A stretch of 64,000 bases of DNA from the NCBI GenBank assembly GCA_041746135.1, contig JBGTHQ010000021.1:1-64000 (forward strand), written 5' to 3'. Of the stretch, positions 24,341 through 33,543 are shown piece by piece (the first letter of the stretch is position 1; every line of letters starts with the position of its first letter). The DNA is from Alg239-R122 sp041746135. GTDB taxonomy: Bacteria; Pseudomonadota; Alphaproteobacteria; Sphingomonadales; Sphingomonadaceae. Position numbers and translations under genes: made by a program. The notes beneath the pieces were generated by a model that searched no databases, was not told the DNA's origin, and saw only the letters and a program-made list of their open reading frames with translations.

Positions 24341-26137
24341 CTAACCCGCTTTCTTGCCTTCGTTCTGCAGCTCTATCACACGAATGTTAAGTTCCCGTAG
24401 CTGTTTCATCGACACCGGCGACGGCGCGTTCATCATCAGGTCTTCGGCTTTCTGGTTCATTGGGAAGAGCACGACTTCGCGGATATTGGGCTCGTCGGCG
24501 AGCAGCATCACCATGCGGTCGACGCCGGGCGCAGACCCGCCATGCGGCGGCGCACCGAATTTGAAGGCGTTGATCATGCCCGAAAATTCCTTATCCACCC
24601 TCGCCTGGTCATAACCCGCAATCTCGAACGCCTTGTACATGATGTCGGGGCGGTGGTTCCGGATCGCGCCGGAGCTGAGCTCCACGCCATTGCACACGAT
24701 ATCGTATTGCCACGCGAGAATGTCGAGCGGGTCCATGCTTTCGAGCGCCTCCATCTCGCCCTGCGGCATTGAGAAGGGATTGTGCGAAAAGTCGATTTTC
24801 TTGGCGTCCTCGTCATATTCGAACATCGGAAAATCGACGATCCAGCAGAATTTGAATACGCCCTGCTCGATCAGCTCCAGCTCCTCGCCGACACGCGTGC
24901 GCGCGGCACCGGCCAGCTTGGCGGCATCGCTTTCCTTGCCCGCAGCGAAGAACACGCCATCGTCTCCGCCGATGCCCAGATCCGCGAGCAGTTTCGCGGT
25001 CGCTTCCTCGCCATGATTTTTGGCGATCGGACCCCCCGGAACTCCGTCTTTCATATTGATGTAACCAAGACCTGCAAAACCCTCGCCGCGCGCCCAGTTA
25101 TTCATATCGTCAAAGAATTTGCGCGATTTCGTGCCCGCACCCGGTGCCGTGATAGCGCGTACCGTGCCGCCGTTGCCGGTGATCGTGTCGAACAGGCCAA
25201 AACCCGAACCCTTGAAATGCTCGGTCACATCCTGGATTTCGATCGGATTGCGCAGATCGGGCTTGTCCGAACCGTATTTCAGCATCGCTTCCTTATACGG
25301 GATGCGCGGAAATTCGCCCGATTTGGTGACGGTTTTGCCATTGGAAAATTCGTCGAACACGCCCGCCAGCACGGGCTCAAGCGCCTGGAACACGTCTTCT
25401 TGAGTCACGAAACTCATTTCCAAATCGAGCTGGTAGAATTCGCCGGGCGAGCGATCCGCGCGCGCGTCCTCGTCGCGGAAACACGGCGCGATCTGGAAAT
25501 AGCGGTCGAAACCCGCAACCATCATCAGCTGCTTGAACATCTGCGGTGCTTGCGGCAACGCATAGAATTTTCCGGGATGCACGCGGCTGGGCACCAGATA
25601 ATCGCGCGCGCCCTCGGGCGACGATGCGGTCAGGATCGGCGTCTGGAATTCGGTAAAACCCTGGTCGGTCATGCGTTTGCGCAGGCTTGCGATGACTTTC
25701 GACCGCAGCATGATATTGTTGTGCAGCCGCTCGCGGCGCAGGTCGAGATAGCGGTAACGCAGACGGATATCCTCGGGATATTCGGCCTCGCCCGCGACCG
25801 GCATCGGCAGTTCCTCTGCGGGAGATTGCACGTCGACAGTTGCCGCGCCAACTTCGATCTCACCGGTCACAAGTCCGCTATTCACCGTGTCGTCCGACCG
25901 TGCCACAACCTTGCCGGTGACGGTAATGACGGATTCGGTGCGCGCCTTGTCGAGCGTCTTGAACGCTTCGCTGTCGATGTCGGTCACGATTTGCGTGATG
26001 CCGTAATGATCGCGCAAATCGACGAACAGCAAATGGCCGTGATCGCGCTTGCGATGGATCCAGCCGGAGAGGCGCACTTCGCTGCCAACATCGGATTTGC
26101 GAAGCTGCGAGCAAGTGTGGGTACGATAGGCGTGCAT
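24341..26137 (-). CDS. aspS: Aspartyl-tRNA synthetase
   Basis: A 598-residue class IIb synthetase. It has the N-terminal OB-fold (RKSDVGSEVRLSGWIHRKRDHGHLLF), motif 2 FRDEDARADRSPGEFYQLD, the bacterial GAD insertion, and motif 3 near APGVDRMVMLLA. The start at ATG 26137 (MHAYRTHTCSQL) fits the family; the extra twelve residues of a longer frame to 26170 are not conserved. It probably charges tRNA-Asp, but whether it also mischarges tRNA-Asn was not judged. It is divergent from rnd. Confidence 0.96.
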   Translation of the reverse strand: MHAYRTHTCSQLRKSDVGSEVRLSGWIHRKRDHGHLLFVDLRDHYGITQIVTDIDSEAFKTLDKARTESVITVTGKVVARSDDTVNSGLVTGEIEVGAATVDVQSPAEELPMPVAGEAEYPEDIRLRYRYLDLRRERLHNNIMLRSKVIASLRKRMTDQGFTEFQTPILTASSPEGARDYLVPSRVHPGKFYALPQAPQMFKQLMMVAGFDRYFQIAPCFRDEDARADRSPGEFYQLDLEMSFVTQEDVFQALEPVLAGVFDEFSNGKTVTKSGEFPRIPYKEAMLKYGSDKPDLRNPIEIQDVTEHFKGSGFGLFDTITGNGGTVRAITAPGAGTKSRKFFDDMNNWARGEGFAGLGYINMKDGVPGGPIAKNHGEEATAKLLADLGIGGDDGVFFAAGKESDAAKLAGAARTRVGEELELIEQGVFKFCWIVDFPMFEYDEDAKKIDFSHNPFSMPQGEMEALESMDPLDILAWQYDIVCNGVELSSGAIRNHRPDIMYKAFEIAGYDQARVDKEFSGMINAFKFGAPPHGGSAPGVDRMVMLLADEPNIREVVLFPMNQKAEDLMMNAPSPVSMKQLRELNIRVIELQNEGKKAG

Positions 26138-26257
26138 GTTTATCACCAGTATTCTACAGGCCGAAGCCATGTGCTTGTGTCAAAATGGGTTGCTAGTGCT
26201 AACACAAGTCAAGCAAGCATTTGTCAAGGCGCGAGTTGCGCATTAAGAGCGTATTCC

Positions 26258-27463
26258 ATGAAAATTCACCCACTCATTACGACAACCGAGTCACTTGTGC
26301 AATTGTGCAACCGGCTCGGCCAGTCCGATTTCATTACGGTCGATACCGAATTTATGCGGGAAAGCACTTATTATCCGCTGCTTTGCCTCGTGCAGATTGC
26401 CAATGACAAGGAAGCCGCCGCGATCGATCCGCTGGCCGATGGCATCGATCTCACCTGCCTGCTCGACCTGCTCACCGATAATGAGGACATTCTAAAAGTC
26501 TTTCACGCGGGCGGACAGGATGTCGAGATCATTTTCAACATGACCGGCAAGACGCCGCATCCGATATTCGACACGCAGATCGCGGCGATGGCGCTCGGCC
26601 AGTCGGAACAGATCGGCTATGCCAATCTCGTCGAAAGCTGGCTGGGAATCCCTGTCGACAAGGGCGCGCGCTTTACCGACTGGTCGCGCAGGCCGCTCGA
26701 TGGCCGACAGATTGATTATGCCATTGGCGATGTCACGCATCTGTCGAAAATATTTCCGATGATGCTGGAAAAATTACAGGAAACCGGCCGCGGACAATGG
26801 CTGAATATGGAGATGGAAAAACTTGCCGATCCCGCCAATTACGACGTCGATCCGGATACCATGTGGCGGCGCGTCAAAGCACAGGGACGCAATCCCAACG
26901 TGCTGGGACGGCTCAAGGCGCTTGCTGCATGGCGCGAGAATGTGGCGCAGGAAAAGAACCTGCCGCGCGGACGTGTGATCAAGGATGAAACGATGGCCGA
27001 TATCGCCGCCCATCCGCCCAAACAGCAGGCCGATCTGGGCCGGGTGCGCGGGCTGTCCGCAGCGTGGAAAAACAACGATATCGGCGCGCGGATGATGGCC
27101 GTGCTGAACAAGGCAGCGCCGCTTCCAAAGGAAGAAATGCCCGAGCGCGGAGCGCGTGGGCCCGGCATGGGCAAGGAAGGCGCCCTGGTCGCCGATCTGC
27201 TCAAATTGCTGTTGAAAATCCGCACGCGCGAAATTGACGTGGCCTCGCGCCTGATCGCCAAGGCCGATGTACTCGAACGGCTGGCGGCAGGCGAACGCGA
27301 AGGACTGGAAATACTCGAAGGCTGGAGATACGAACAGTTTGGCAGGGACGCGCTCGAACTGGTCGAAGGCAAGCTGGCGTTCGCGATTGTCGAGGGCAAA
27401 CTGAAAATGACGCGCGTGAATACCGAAGCTGTATTGGCCGCAGGGGACGAATCCACCTCATGA
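26258..27463 (+). CDS. rnd: Ribonuclease D
   Basis: A 401-residue 3'-5' exoribonuclease for tRNA 3' maturation. The DEDDy exonuclease domain shows D29 and E31 in ITVDTEFMRES, Asp in FHAGGQDVEIIF, and the YAIGDVTHL box. An HRDC domain follows (LAAWRENVAQEKNLPRGRVIKDE). The frame is open far upstream, but the part before 26258 is antisense to aspS, and MKIHPLITTTESL matches the family start. It overlaps oxyR by four bases (ATGA). Confidence 0.95.
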   Translation: MKIHPLITTTESLVQLCNRLGQSDFITVDTEFMRESTYYPLLCLVQIANDKEAAAIDPLADGIDLTCLLDLLTDNEDILKVFHAGGQDVEIIFNMTGKTPHPIFDTQIAAMALGQSEQIGYANLVESWLGIPVDKGARFTDWSRRPLDGRQIDYAIGDVTHLSKIFPMMLEKLQETGRGQWLNMEMEKLADPANYDVDPDTMWRRVKAQGRNPNVLGRLKALAAWRENVAQEKNLPRGRVIKDETMADIAAHPPKQQADLGRVRGLSAAWKNNDIGARMMAVLNKAAPLPKEEMPERGARGPGMGKEGALVADLLKLLLKIRTREIDVASRLIAKADVLERLAAGEREGLEILEGWRYEQFGRDALELVEGKLAFAIVEGKLKMTRVNTEAVLAAGDESTS

Positions 27464-28368
27464 GCGGCCATTTGCCTACGCTGAAACAGCTGCAATATCT
27501 GGTCGCTCTCAAGGAACACGGGCATTTCGGCCGGGCGGCCGATTCGTGTTTCGTGACTCAGTCCACTCTGTCGGCGGGGCTGCGCGAGATGGAAAATCTG
27601 CTGGATGTCACTCTAGTGGAGCGGACCCGCCGCGTTATGCGATTTACTCCGCTTGGCAACAAGGTGGTCGAAAAAGCCCATCGCATTTTGCGCGAGGCCG
27701 AGGACATGGCCGACCTTGTCCGCTCCGCCGGGCAACCGCTAACGGGCGAATTGCGGATGAGCGTCATTCCGACCATTGCGCCTTTTCTATTGCCCAGGCT
27801 GCTTCCTGGACTGCGCCGCGAACGGCCGCAACTCAAGCTTTTCCTGCGCGAGGAGACGAGCCAGGCGGCATGCGAATCACTGCATCATGGACAAGTGGAT
27901 TGCGTACTTCTGGCGCAGCCCTATGCCTGCGGTGATGTCGAAAGTGAAACGCTGTTTTCCGACCAGCTGTACGTCGCCTTTCCGAAAGACGATCCGCGCG
28001 ATCCGCCCGCGACCGTCAAGCCGGAACTGATCGACGAATCACGGCTGTTGCTGCTGGAGGACGGCCATTGCCTGAAAGATCAGGCGCTGGCCGCCTGCAA
28101 TCGCCCCGAGCTGCAGGCGACAGCCACTATGATTGGCACATCGCTGCACACGCTGGTGCAGATGGTGGATAATGGCCTTGGCCTCACCTTGTTGCCCGAG
28201 CTGGCGGTCAATAGCGGCATACTCGATGGAACCGATGTCGTCGCGCGGCCGCTCAAGGCCCGGCACAGTTCGCGCGATATCGCGCTGGTCTGGCGCCGGA
28301 ACAGTCCGCGGGCGCACGAGTTCAAAATGTTGGCAGGATTGCTACGCGACGGATGGGCAGCCGCCTAA
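27460..28368 (+). CDS. oxyR: Hydrogen-peroxide-sensing LysR regulator OxyR
   Basis: A 302-residue LysR-type regulator. The winged helix spans residues 5-65 (LKQLQYLVALKEHGHFGRAAD). The sensing segment DGHCLKDQALAAC contains C204 and C213, the disulfide pair that activates OxyR under peroxide. The gene is coupled to rnd by a four-base overlap, so RNase D and OxyR are probably made from one message. Its stop overlaps the convergent pgsA stop at 28365-28368. No OxyR targets such as katG or ahpC lie in the window. Confidence 0.92.
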   Translation: MSGHLPTLKQLQYLVALKEHGHFGRAADSCFVTQSTLSAGLREMENLLDVTLVERTRRVMRFTPLGNKVVEKAHRILREAEDMADLVRSAGQPLTGELRMSVIPTIAPFLLPRLLPGLRRERPQLKLFLREETSQAACESLHHGQVDCVLLAQPYACGDVESETLFSDQLYVAFPKDDPRDPPATVKPELIDESRLLLLEDGHCLKDQALAACNRPELQATATMIGTSLHTLVQMVDNGLGLTLLPELAVNSGILDGTDVVARPLKARHSSRDIALVWRRNSPRAHEFKMLAGLLRDGWAAA

Positions 28369-28916
28369 TCCATGTATTTCAGGCCGGATCGCAAATAATC
28401 CCACCCGGTCACGAGCGTCAGCACCGCAGCGGTCCACAGCAATATCAGTGACAGCAGGTGCACGATCGGAAATTGCGGCAATCCCCCGGCCAGGATCAGA
28501 CCGCCCAGCGCGAACAGTTGTGCTGTAGTTTTCCATTTCGCCAGTGTCGATACCGGCACCGACACCTGCAACCCGGCAAGAAATTCGCGCAGACCCGACA
28601 CGGTAATCTCGCGTAAAAGGATGATAAGCGCGGCAATCACGCTCCACCCGGCAATATTCCCGTTGGCGCAAAGAATCAAAATGACTGCCGCGACCATGAT
28701 TTTGTCCGCGATCGGATCGAGAAAAATCCCGAGTTTCGACACAGTGCCCTGTGAGCGGGCAAGGTATCCGTCAAAATAATCGGTAAAGCCCATCAGGCAG
28801 TAGACGATAAAGGCCATCAGATATCCCAGCGCCCAATCATTCCACCACAAAAGCGCAACAAGTACAGGGACGGTAAAAATACGGGAGAGAGTGAGGATGT
28901 TGGGCAAATTGAGCAT
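28365..28916 (-). CDS. pgsA: CDP-diacylglycerol--glycerol-3-phosphate 3-phosphatidyltransferase
   Basis: A 183-residue membrane enzyme for the first committed step of phosphatidylglycerol synthesis. The CDP-alcohol phosphotransferase motif is intact in MGFTDYFDGYLARS and LGIFLDPIADK. MLNLPNILTLSRI is the typical PgsA start, so ATG 28916 is chosen over an open extension to 29054. With pssA-psd, the main phospholipid branch genes are in this window. Divergent from the LplT-like permease. Confidence 0.94.
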   Translation of the reverse strand: MLNLPNILTLSRIFTVPVLVALLWWNDWALGYLMAFIVYCLMGFTDYFDGYLARSQGTVSKLGIFLDPIADKIMVAAVILILCANGNIAGWSVIAALIILLREITVSGLREFLAGLQVSVPVSTLAKWKTTAQLFALGGLILAGGLPQFPIVHLLSLILLWTAAVLTLVTGWDYLRSGLKYMD

Positions 28917-29077
28917 ATCTGACTGCCATAAACGCTTACATCGATAAATGGAATTGTCTTTGCCGCTTTTGTGCAGATGGAACGGCTTTGCGGCAAGATG
29001 TAGAAAACATTGCTTGGCGGCAACAGGCTTAGTCGCTAGCTTGTAGCGCACCACCGGGCAAATCAGGGCAAAAATTT

Positions 29078-30394
29078 ATGTCGTCAGCAATTTCCCTCCT
29101 TTCCAAGAGGAGGTTCTTGCCGATTTTCATCACCCAGTTGCTGGGGGCTTTTAACGACAATCTATTCAAATTTTCGATGCTCATTCTGGTCGTGTACGGC
29201 ATTTACAACGACGAGCTTCGCGAAGCGCAATTCAGTGCCATTTCGTCCGGACTGTTTATCCTGCCCTTTTTTCTGTTCTCGGCAATGGCCGGACAGTTGG
29301 CCGACAATTTCGACAAGGCGATGATCAGCCGCACCGTCAAGAATATCGAAATCGTTCTGGCTCTGATCGGCGGGGCCGGGCTGATACTCAAATCCATACC
29401 GTTAATGCTGACGGCGCTTTTCTTGCTAGGATTGCAATCGACATTTTTCGGACCGATCAAATATGCGATCCTGCCGCAGCATCTGAAGCGCGAAGAGGTA
29501 CTGGCAGGGACCGGACTGGTCGAGGCGGGCACGTATATCGCTATTCTGGGCGGCACCATATTGGGCGGGCTGATCGTCTATTATTTCGATGTCTATATCG
29601 CCTCGCTATGTGTCCTTGTCGTCGCGATCGCGGGTTGGTTCGCGGCGCGTCGTATTCCCGATGCCCCGCCGCAAATGGCACGTCAGAAAATCGATTTCAA
29701 TATCGTGCGCTCGTCGTGGAATCTGATCGTCGCCACCACAAAAAACCGTACCGTGTTTCTGGCCATTGTCGCGATCAGCTTTTTCTGGACCATCGGCGCG
29801 GTGCTGATCATCCTGTTTCCCCCGCTGGTCAAGAACGTGCTGACCGCCGATCCCAGCGTCGCCACGGGCGTTCTGGGCGTATTTTCGATTGGCATTGCGG
29901 TCGGTTCAATTCTGATCAACATGATTTTGAAAAGCAAGGTCAGCGCACGCTTCGCACCGATGAGCGTCATCCTGATGGGCGGGTTTTCTTTAATGCTCTA
30001 TTTTCTGTGCCTCGGTTGGCAAGGGCTACCGGGCGAGCAGCTATACAATTTCTGGGAATTTATCAGCTTCAAGCACAGCTGGTTCATCATCGCGGCCCTG
30101 GGCGGTATTGCCGTCACCGGCGGCATGTTTGTGGTTCCGCTCTATGCGTTTTTGACAACAACCGTGAAAATCAGTGAGACCGGCCGCACCATTGCCGCCA
30201 ATAATGTCGTCAATTCAGGCGGCATGGTTTTGGGGGCGCTGGCGGCATCGGGATTGGGACTGATCGGCGTTACCGTTACCGGACTGTTGATCATGGTCGC
30301 CGCGATGTGCCTGGTTGCCGCCTATCTTGGCTGGGTCTTGCACAAGGCGTGCGATGACGAACCCGCATTCGGGCTGGAACGCCCGCACGATTAG
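29078..30394 (+). CDS. LplT-like lysophospholipid transporter (MFS)
   Basis: A 438-residue major facilitator with about twelve membrane segments. The start FLPIFITQLLGAFNDNLFKFSMLILV and the block LGLQSTFFGPIKYAILPQHL are characteristic of LplT and of the permease half of Aas-type fused acyltransferases. LplT flips lysophospholipids inward for re-acylation. Here the acyltransferase half is absent and the protein stands alone. It is divergent from pgsA, which supports a phospholipid role. The exact substrate is inferred. Confidence 0.85.
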   Translation: MSSAISLLSKRRFLPIFITQLLGAFNDNLFKFSMLILVVYGIYNDELREAQFSAISSGLFILPFFLFSAMAGQLADNFDKAMISRTVKNIEIVLALIGGAGLILKSIPLMLTALFLLGLQSTFFGPIKYAILPQHLKREEVLAGTGLVEAGTYIAILGGTILGGLIVYYFDVYIASLCVLVVAIAGWFAARRIPDAPPQMARQKIDFNIVRSSWNLIVATTKNRTVFLAIVAISFFWTIGAVLIILFPPLVKNVLTADPSVATGVLGVFSIGIAVGSILINMILKSKVSARFAPMSVILMGGFSLMLYFLCLGWQGLPGEQLYNFWEFISFKHSWFIIAALGGIAVTGGMFVVPLYAFLTTTVKISETGRTIAANNVVNSGGMVLGALAASGLGLIGVTVTGLLIMVAAMCLVAAYLGWVLHKACDDEPAFGLERPHD

Positions 30395-30400
30395 GCGCGT

Positions 30401-30580
30401 TCAGGCGATAAAAGCCGATACCGCCAAGAAGCAGGCGATAAAACTCATCACAAACAATCGCGTATCGCCGCTTTGATGACCGGTTTCCTGATCGGACTCC
30501 ACATAGCAAGCTGTGTGCGGCAGACTGCGCCGAAAGCTATGCGTGGCGTAAAGGGCGGGATATGCTTTGCGATGTTCCAT
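30401..30580 (-). CDS. Possible small membrane protein
   Basis: A short open frame on the minus strand downstream of the LplT-like gene. ATG at 30580 gives 59 residues; an internal GTG start would give about 34. The end SGDTRLFVMSFIACFLAVSAFIA has a single C-terminal membrane helix and a basic flank, which looks coding, while the first half looks random. No clear ribosome-binding site was found. It could be an unannotated small inner-membrane protein. Low confidence. Confidence 0.25.
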   Translation of the reverse strand: MEHRKAYPALYATHSFRRSLPHTACYVESDQETGHQSGDTRLFVMSFIACFLAVSAFIA

Positions 30581-30689
30581 ACGCAATTGTTAACGCATTC
30601 TTCACTATGTATGAAATTGTTTTCTATGGTTAACAAACTGTTGTGCCGTGGCGGGTCAAAATTTCGGTCCGGGTTAAATGCACAAATTT

Positions 30690-31454
30690 TCAAAAATTAT
30701 CCTTGGCGCTGCGTATCGCCGCAAAGGTCGCCACCGCATCGCCCGAATGCCCCATAGCGGCCTGTAAGTCCGGATCGTCGGCACGCAGAAAAGGATTGGC
30801 GGCCACTTCGCGGTCCAGACGGGTCGGGACGGTCCATTCCTCTCGCGCCCTTTTCGCCCGGATATCGGTGACATAATTCTGCAACGCCGCATTGTCAGGA
30901 TCGATGCTCTCGGCAAATTTCGCGTTGGCGAGCGTATATTCGTGCGCGCAATAAAGCGTGGTATCGGCGGGCAGGGCACGGATACGTTTCAGGCTGTTCC
31001 ACATCATCTGCGGCGTGCCCTCGAACATCCGCCCGCACCCCAGCGCGAAAATCGAATCGCCGACAAAGGCCAGGTTTTCCTGTGGCATGTGATAGGCGAT
31101 ATGCCCCAGCGTATGACCCCCCACGTCGATAACCTGCGCCTTCAGTTCGCCCAGATGTACCTTGTCGCCCGCCGCGACAGAGCGGTCGACACCCGCAATC
31201 TTACCGCCCTCGCCCGCCGGAGCCGTTATAGTGCACCCCGTTGCCTCCTTGATCGCCAGATTGCCGCCCGCGTGATCGGGATGCCAGTGCGTGTTCCAGA
31301 TTTGCGTAATCGTCCATCCTTGCGCCGCCGCCTGTTTCAGGTATTCGTCCGCATCGGGCGTATCGATCGCGGCGGTTTCTCTGCTGATGGGATCATGAGC
31401 CAGAAAGCCGTAATTGTCGGACAGGCAGGGGAACTGGTGGATTTCGATGGACAT
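30690..31454 (-). CDS. gloB: Hydroxyacylglutathione hydrolase (glyoxalase II)
   Basis: A 254-residue metallo-beta-lactamase-fold thioesterase that splits S-lactoylglutathione in methylglyoxal detoxification. The dinuclear metal motif is THWHPDHAGGN; further ligands lie in GGHTLGHI, FVGDSIFALGCGR and CAHEYTLAN. The C-terminal GloB domain is present (TRLDREVAANPFLR). ATG 31454 is chosen because MSIEIHQFPCLSDNYGF is the usual start; the frame extends to 31610 without conservation. Divergent from cysQ. Confidence 0.95.
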   Translation of the reverse strand: MSIEIHQFPCLSDNYGFLAHDPISRETAAIDTPDADEYLKQAAAQGWTITQIWNTHWHPDHAGGNLAIKEATGCTITAPAGEGGKIAGVDRSVAAGDKVHLGELKAQVIDVGGHTLGHIAYHMPQENLAFVGDSIFALGCGRMFEGTPQMMWNSLKRIRALPADTTLYCAHEYTLANAKFAESIDPDNAALQNYVTDIRAKRAREEWTVPTRLDREVAANPFLRADDPDLQAAMGHSGDAVATFAAIRSAKDNF

Positions 31455-31536
31455 GGGGCCGCCTTTATTCTTCAATTTGCAGGAAAGACACAATAACAGA
31501 TGCGCTGGCATCCTTAAAGAACTGGAATAGCATTGC

Positions 31537-32346
31537 ATGACCGATGCCGCATCGAAGCTGACCGGCGACCTACTGGCGCAAATCGCACTCGAAGCGGGCG
31601 CGCTTATCATGCAGATTTTCGATCAGGGGTTTGAAATCGGTTACAAGGACGATGATTCTCCAGTTACCGAAGCCGATCAGAAAGCGGAAGCGCTGATATT
31701 GGCGCGGCTCGCGGAATATGCGCCCGACCTGCCGGTACTGGCCGAGGAACAGGCGGCGGCGGGCAATATCCCCAACCTTGGCAATCTGTACGCCTGTGTC
31801 GATCCGCTCGACGGGACGCGCGAATTTATCGACCGCCATACCGATTTTACCGTCAATATCGCGATCATCGAAAACGGCATGCCGGTACGCGGCGTCGTCT
31901 ATGCCCCTGCCCTCAAAATGCTCTATGTGGCCGAAGGGCGTAGTGGCGCGTGGCGATGCGAAGCCGAGCCTGGAATGAATGTCCCCAATGAAAGCGCGCG
32001 CCGTCCCATTACCATCCGCATGGCGCCGACAAAAATCGTGGCGATCGCCTCGCGCTCGCATCGCACGCCGCAGACCGATGCGTTTCTGCAAAAGTTCGAC
32101 ATAGGCGAACTGAAATCGGCAGGATCATCGCTCAAATTCTGTCTCGTCGCGGCGGGGGAAGCCGATCTGTATCCGCGTATGGGCCGGACGATGGAATGGG
32201 ACACGGCGGCGGGTCATGCGATCGTGCAGGCTGCTGGCGGCAAGGTTCTGACCGAGAGCGGTGAACCTCTTCGCTATAACAAATCCGAACGCGGCTATGA
32301 CAATCCCAATTTTATCGTCTATGGCGATGTCGAACCTGTAATCTAA
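31537..32346 (+). CDS. cysQ: 3'(2'),5'-bisphosphate nucleotidase CysQ
   Basis: A 269-residue Mg-dependent phosphatase of the inositol monophosphatase fold that clears PAP from sulfate assimilation. Metal-site motifs are VLAEEQ, CVDPLDGTREFIDR and MEWDTAAGHAI. GSSLKFCLVA matches CysQ rather than SuhB. It is divergent from gloB and lies 18 bases before the acyl-CoA dehydrogenase gene, perhaps in one transcript. Confidence 0.93.
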   Translation: MTDAASKLTGDLLAQIALEAGALIMQIFDQGFEIGYKDDDSPVTEADQKAEALILARLAEYAPDLPVLAEEQAAAGNIPNLGNLYACVDPLDGTREFIDRHTDFTVNIAIIENGMPVRGVVYAPALKMLYVAEGRSGAWRCEAEPGMNVPNESARRPITIRMAPTKIVAIASRSHRTPQTDAFLQKFDIGELKSAGSSLKFCLVAAGEADLYPRMGRTMEWDTAAGHAIVQAAGGKVLTESGEPLRYNKSERGYDNPNFIVYGDVEPVI

Positions 32347-32364
32347 CCCCGGCGGAGTGCCAAT

Positions 32365-33543
32365 ATGACCCCTTTCCAATGGGACGACCCATTTTTCCTC
32401 GAAGACCAGTTGACCGAAGACGAGCGCATGATCCGCGATACTGCCGCGGCATTCGCCCAGGACGAATTGCAACCGCGCGTGATCGAGGCCTATCGCAACG
32501 AAACATCCGCCCCCGAACTGTTCCCGCTGATGGGCAAGGCGGGCCTGCTCGGCGCGACATTGCCGGATCAATATGGCGGCGCGGAAGCGTCCTATGTGGC
32601 TTATGGCCTGATCGCCCGTGAGATCGAACGCGTCGACAGCGGCTACCGCTCGATGATGTCGGTGCAAAGCTCGCTCGTGATCCACCCGATCAATGCATAT
32701 GGCAATGATGCGCAGCGCGAGAAATATCTGCCCGGTCTGGCTTCGGGCGAGCTGATCGGCTGTTTCGGCCTGACCGAACCCGATGCGGGATCCGATCCCG
32801 GCGGCATGACCACTCGCGCCAAGAAAGTCGATGGCGGTTACGTCATTAGCGGCGCGAAGACCTGGATTTCCAATTCGCCTTTCGCCGACGTGTTCGTGGT
32901 CTGGGCCAAATCCGATGCGCATGATGGCAAGATCAAGGGCTTCATCCTCGAAAAAGGTATGAAGGGTCTCAGCACCCCCAAAATCGAAGGCAAATTGAGC
33001 CTGCGCGCCTCCACGACCGGCATGATTCAGATGGACGATGTCGAATTGCCCGAAGAAAACCTGCTCGAAGGCGTCGAGGGGTTGAAGGGTCCGTTCGGAT
33101 GCCTCAACCGCGCGCGCTACGGTATCAGCTGGGGCGCGATGGGCGCAGCCGAATTTTGCTGGCATGCCGCGCGTCAATACGGACTCGACCGCAAGCAGTT
33201 CGGGCGGCCGCTGGCACAGACGCAGCTATTCCAAAAAAAGCTGGCCGATATGCAGACCGATATCGCGCTTGGCCTGCAAGCCTCGCTGCGTGTGGGGCGA
33301 TTGATGGACGAACACCGTTTAGCGCCGGAAATGATTTCCATCGTCAAGCGTAACAATTGCGGCAAGGCGCTCGATATCGCTCGCCAGGCCCGTGATATGC
33401 ACGGCGGCAACGGTATCAGCGAGGAATATCAGGTAATGCGCCATATGGTGAATCTGGAAACGGTCAACACCTATGAAGGCGCGCACGACGTGCATGCGCT
33501 GATCCTGGGCCGTGCACAGACCGGATTGCAGGCGTTTTTCTAG
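32365..33543 (+). CDS. gcdH: Glutaryl-CoA dehydrogenase
   Basis: A 392-residue FAD acyl-CoA dehydrogenase. The blocks CFGLTEPDAGSDPGGM, GAKTWISNSPFADVFVVWA and GCLNRARYGISWGAMGAAEFC, and the C-terminal NTYEGAHDVHALILGRAQTG with its catalytic Glu, match GcdH. GcdH oxidatively decarboxylates glutaryl-CoA to crotonyl-CoA in lysine and tryptophan breakdown. GGAG lies seven bases before the ATG. Its stop overlaps the convergent argC end by four bases. Substrate assignment rests on the family blocks. Confidence 0.92.
   Translation: MTPFQWDDPFFLEDQLTEDERMIRDTAAAFAQDELQPRVIEAYRNETSAPELFPLMGKAGLLGATLPDQYGGAEASYVAYGLIAREIERVDSGYRSMMSVQSSLVIHPINAYGNDAQREKYLPGLASGELIGCFGLTEPDAGSDPGGMTTRAKKVDGGYVISGAKTWISNSPFADVFVVWAKSDAHDGKIKGFILEKGMKGLSTPKIEGKLSLRASTTGMIQMDDVELPEENLLEGVEGLKGPFGCLNRARYGISWGAMGAAEFCWHAARQYGLDRKQFGRPLAQTQLFQKKLADMQTDIALGLQASLRVGRLMDEHRLAPEMISIVKRNNCGKALDIARQARDMHGGNGISEEYQVMRHMVNLETVNTYEGAHDVHALILGRAQTGLQAFF

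Noticed and set aside
24782..26257. Long open 5' extension of rnd
   Set aside because: It is antisense to aspS, and family similarity of RNase D begins only at 26258.
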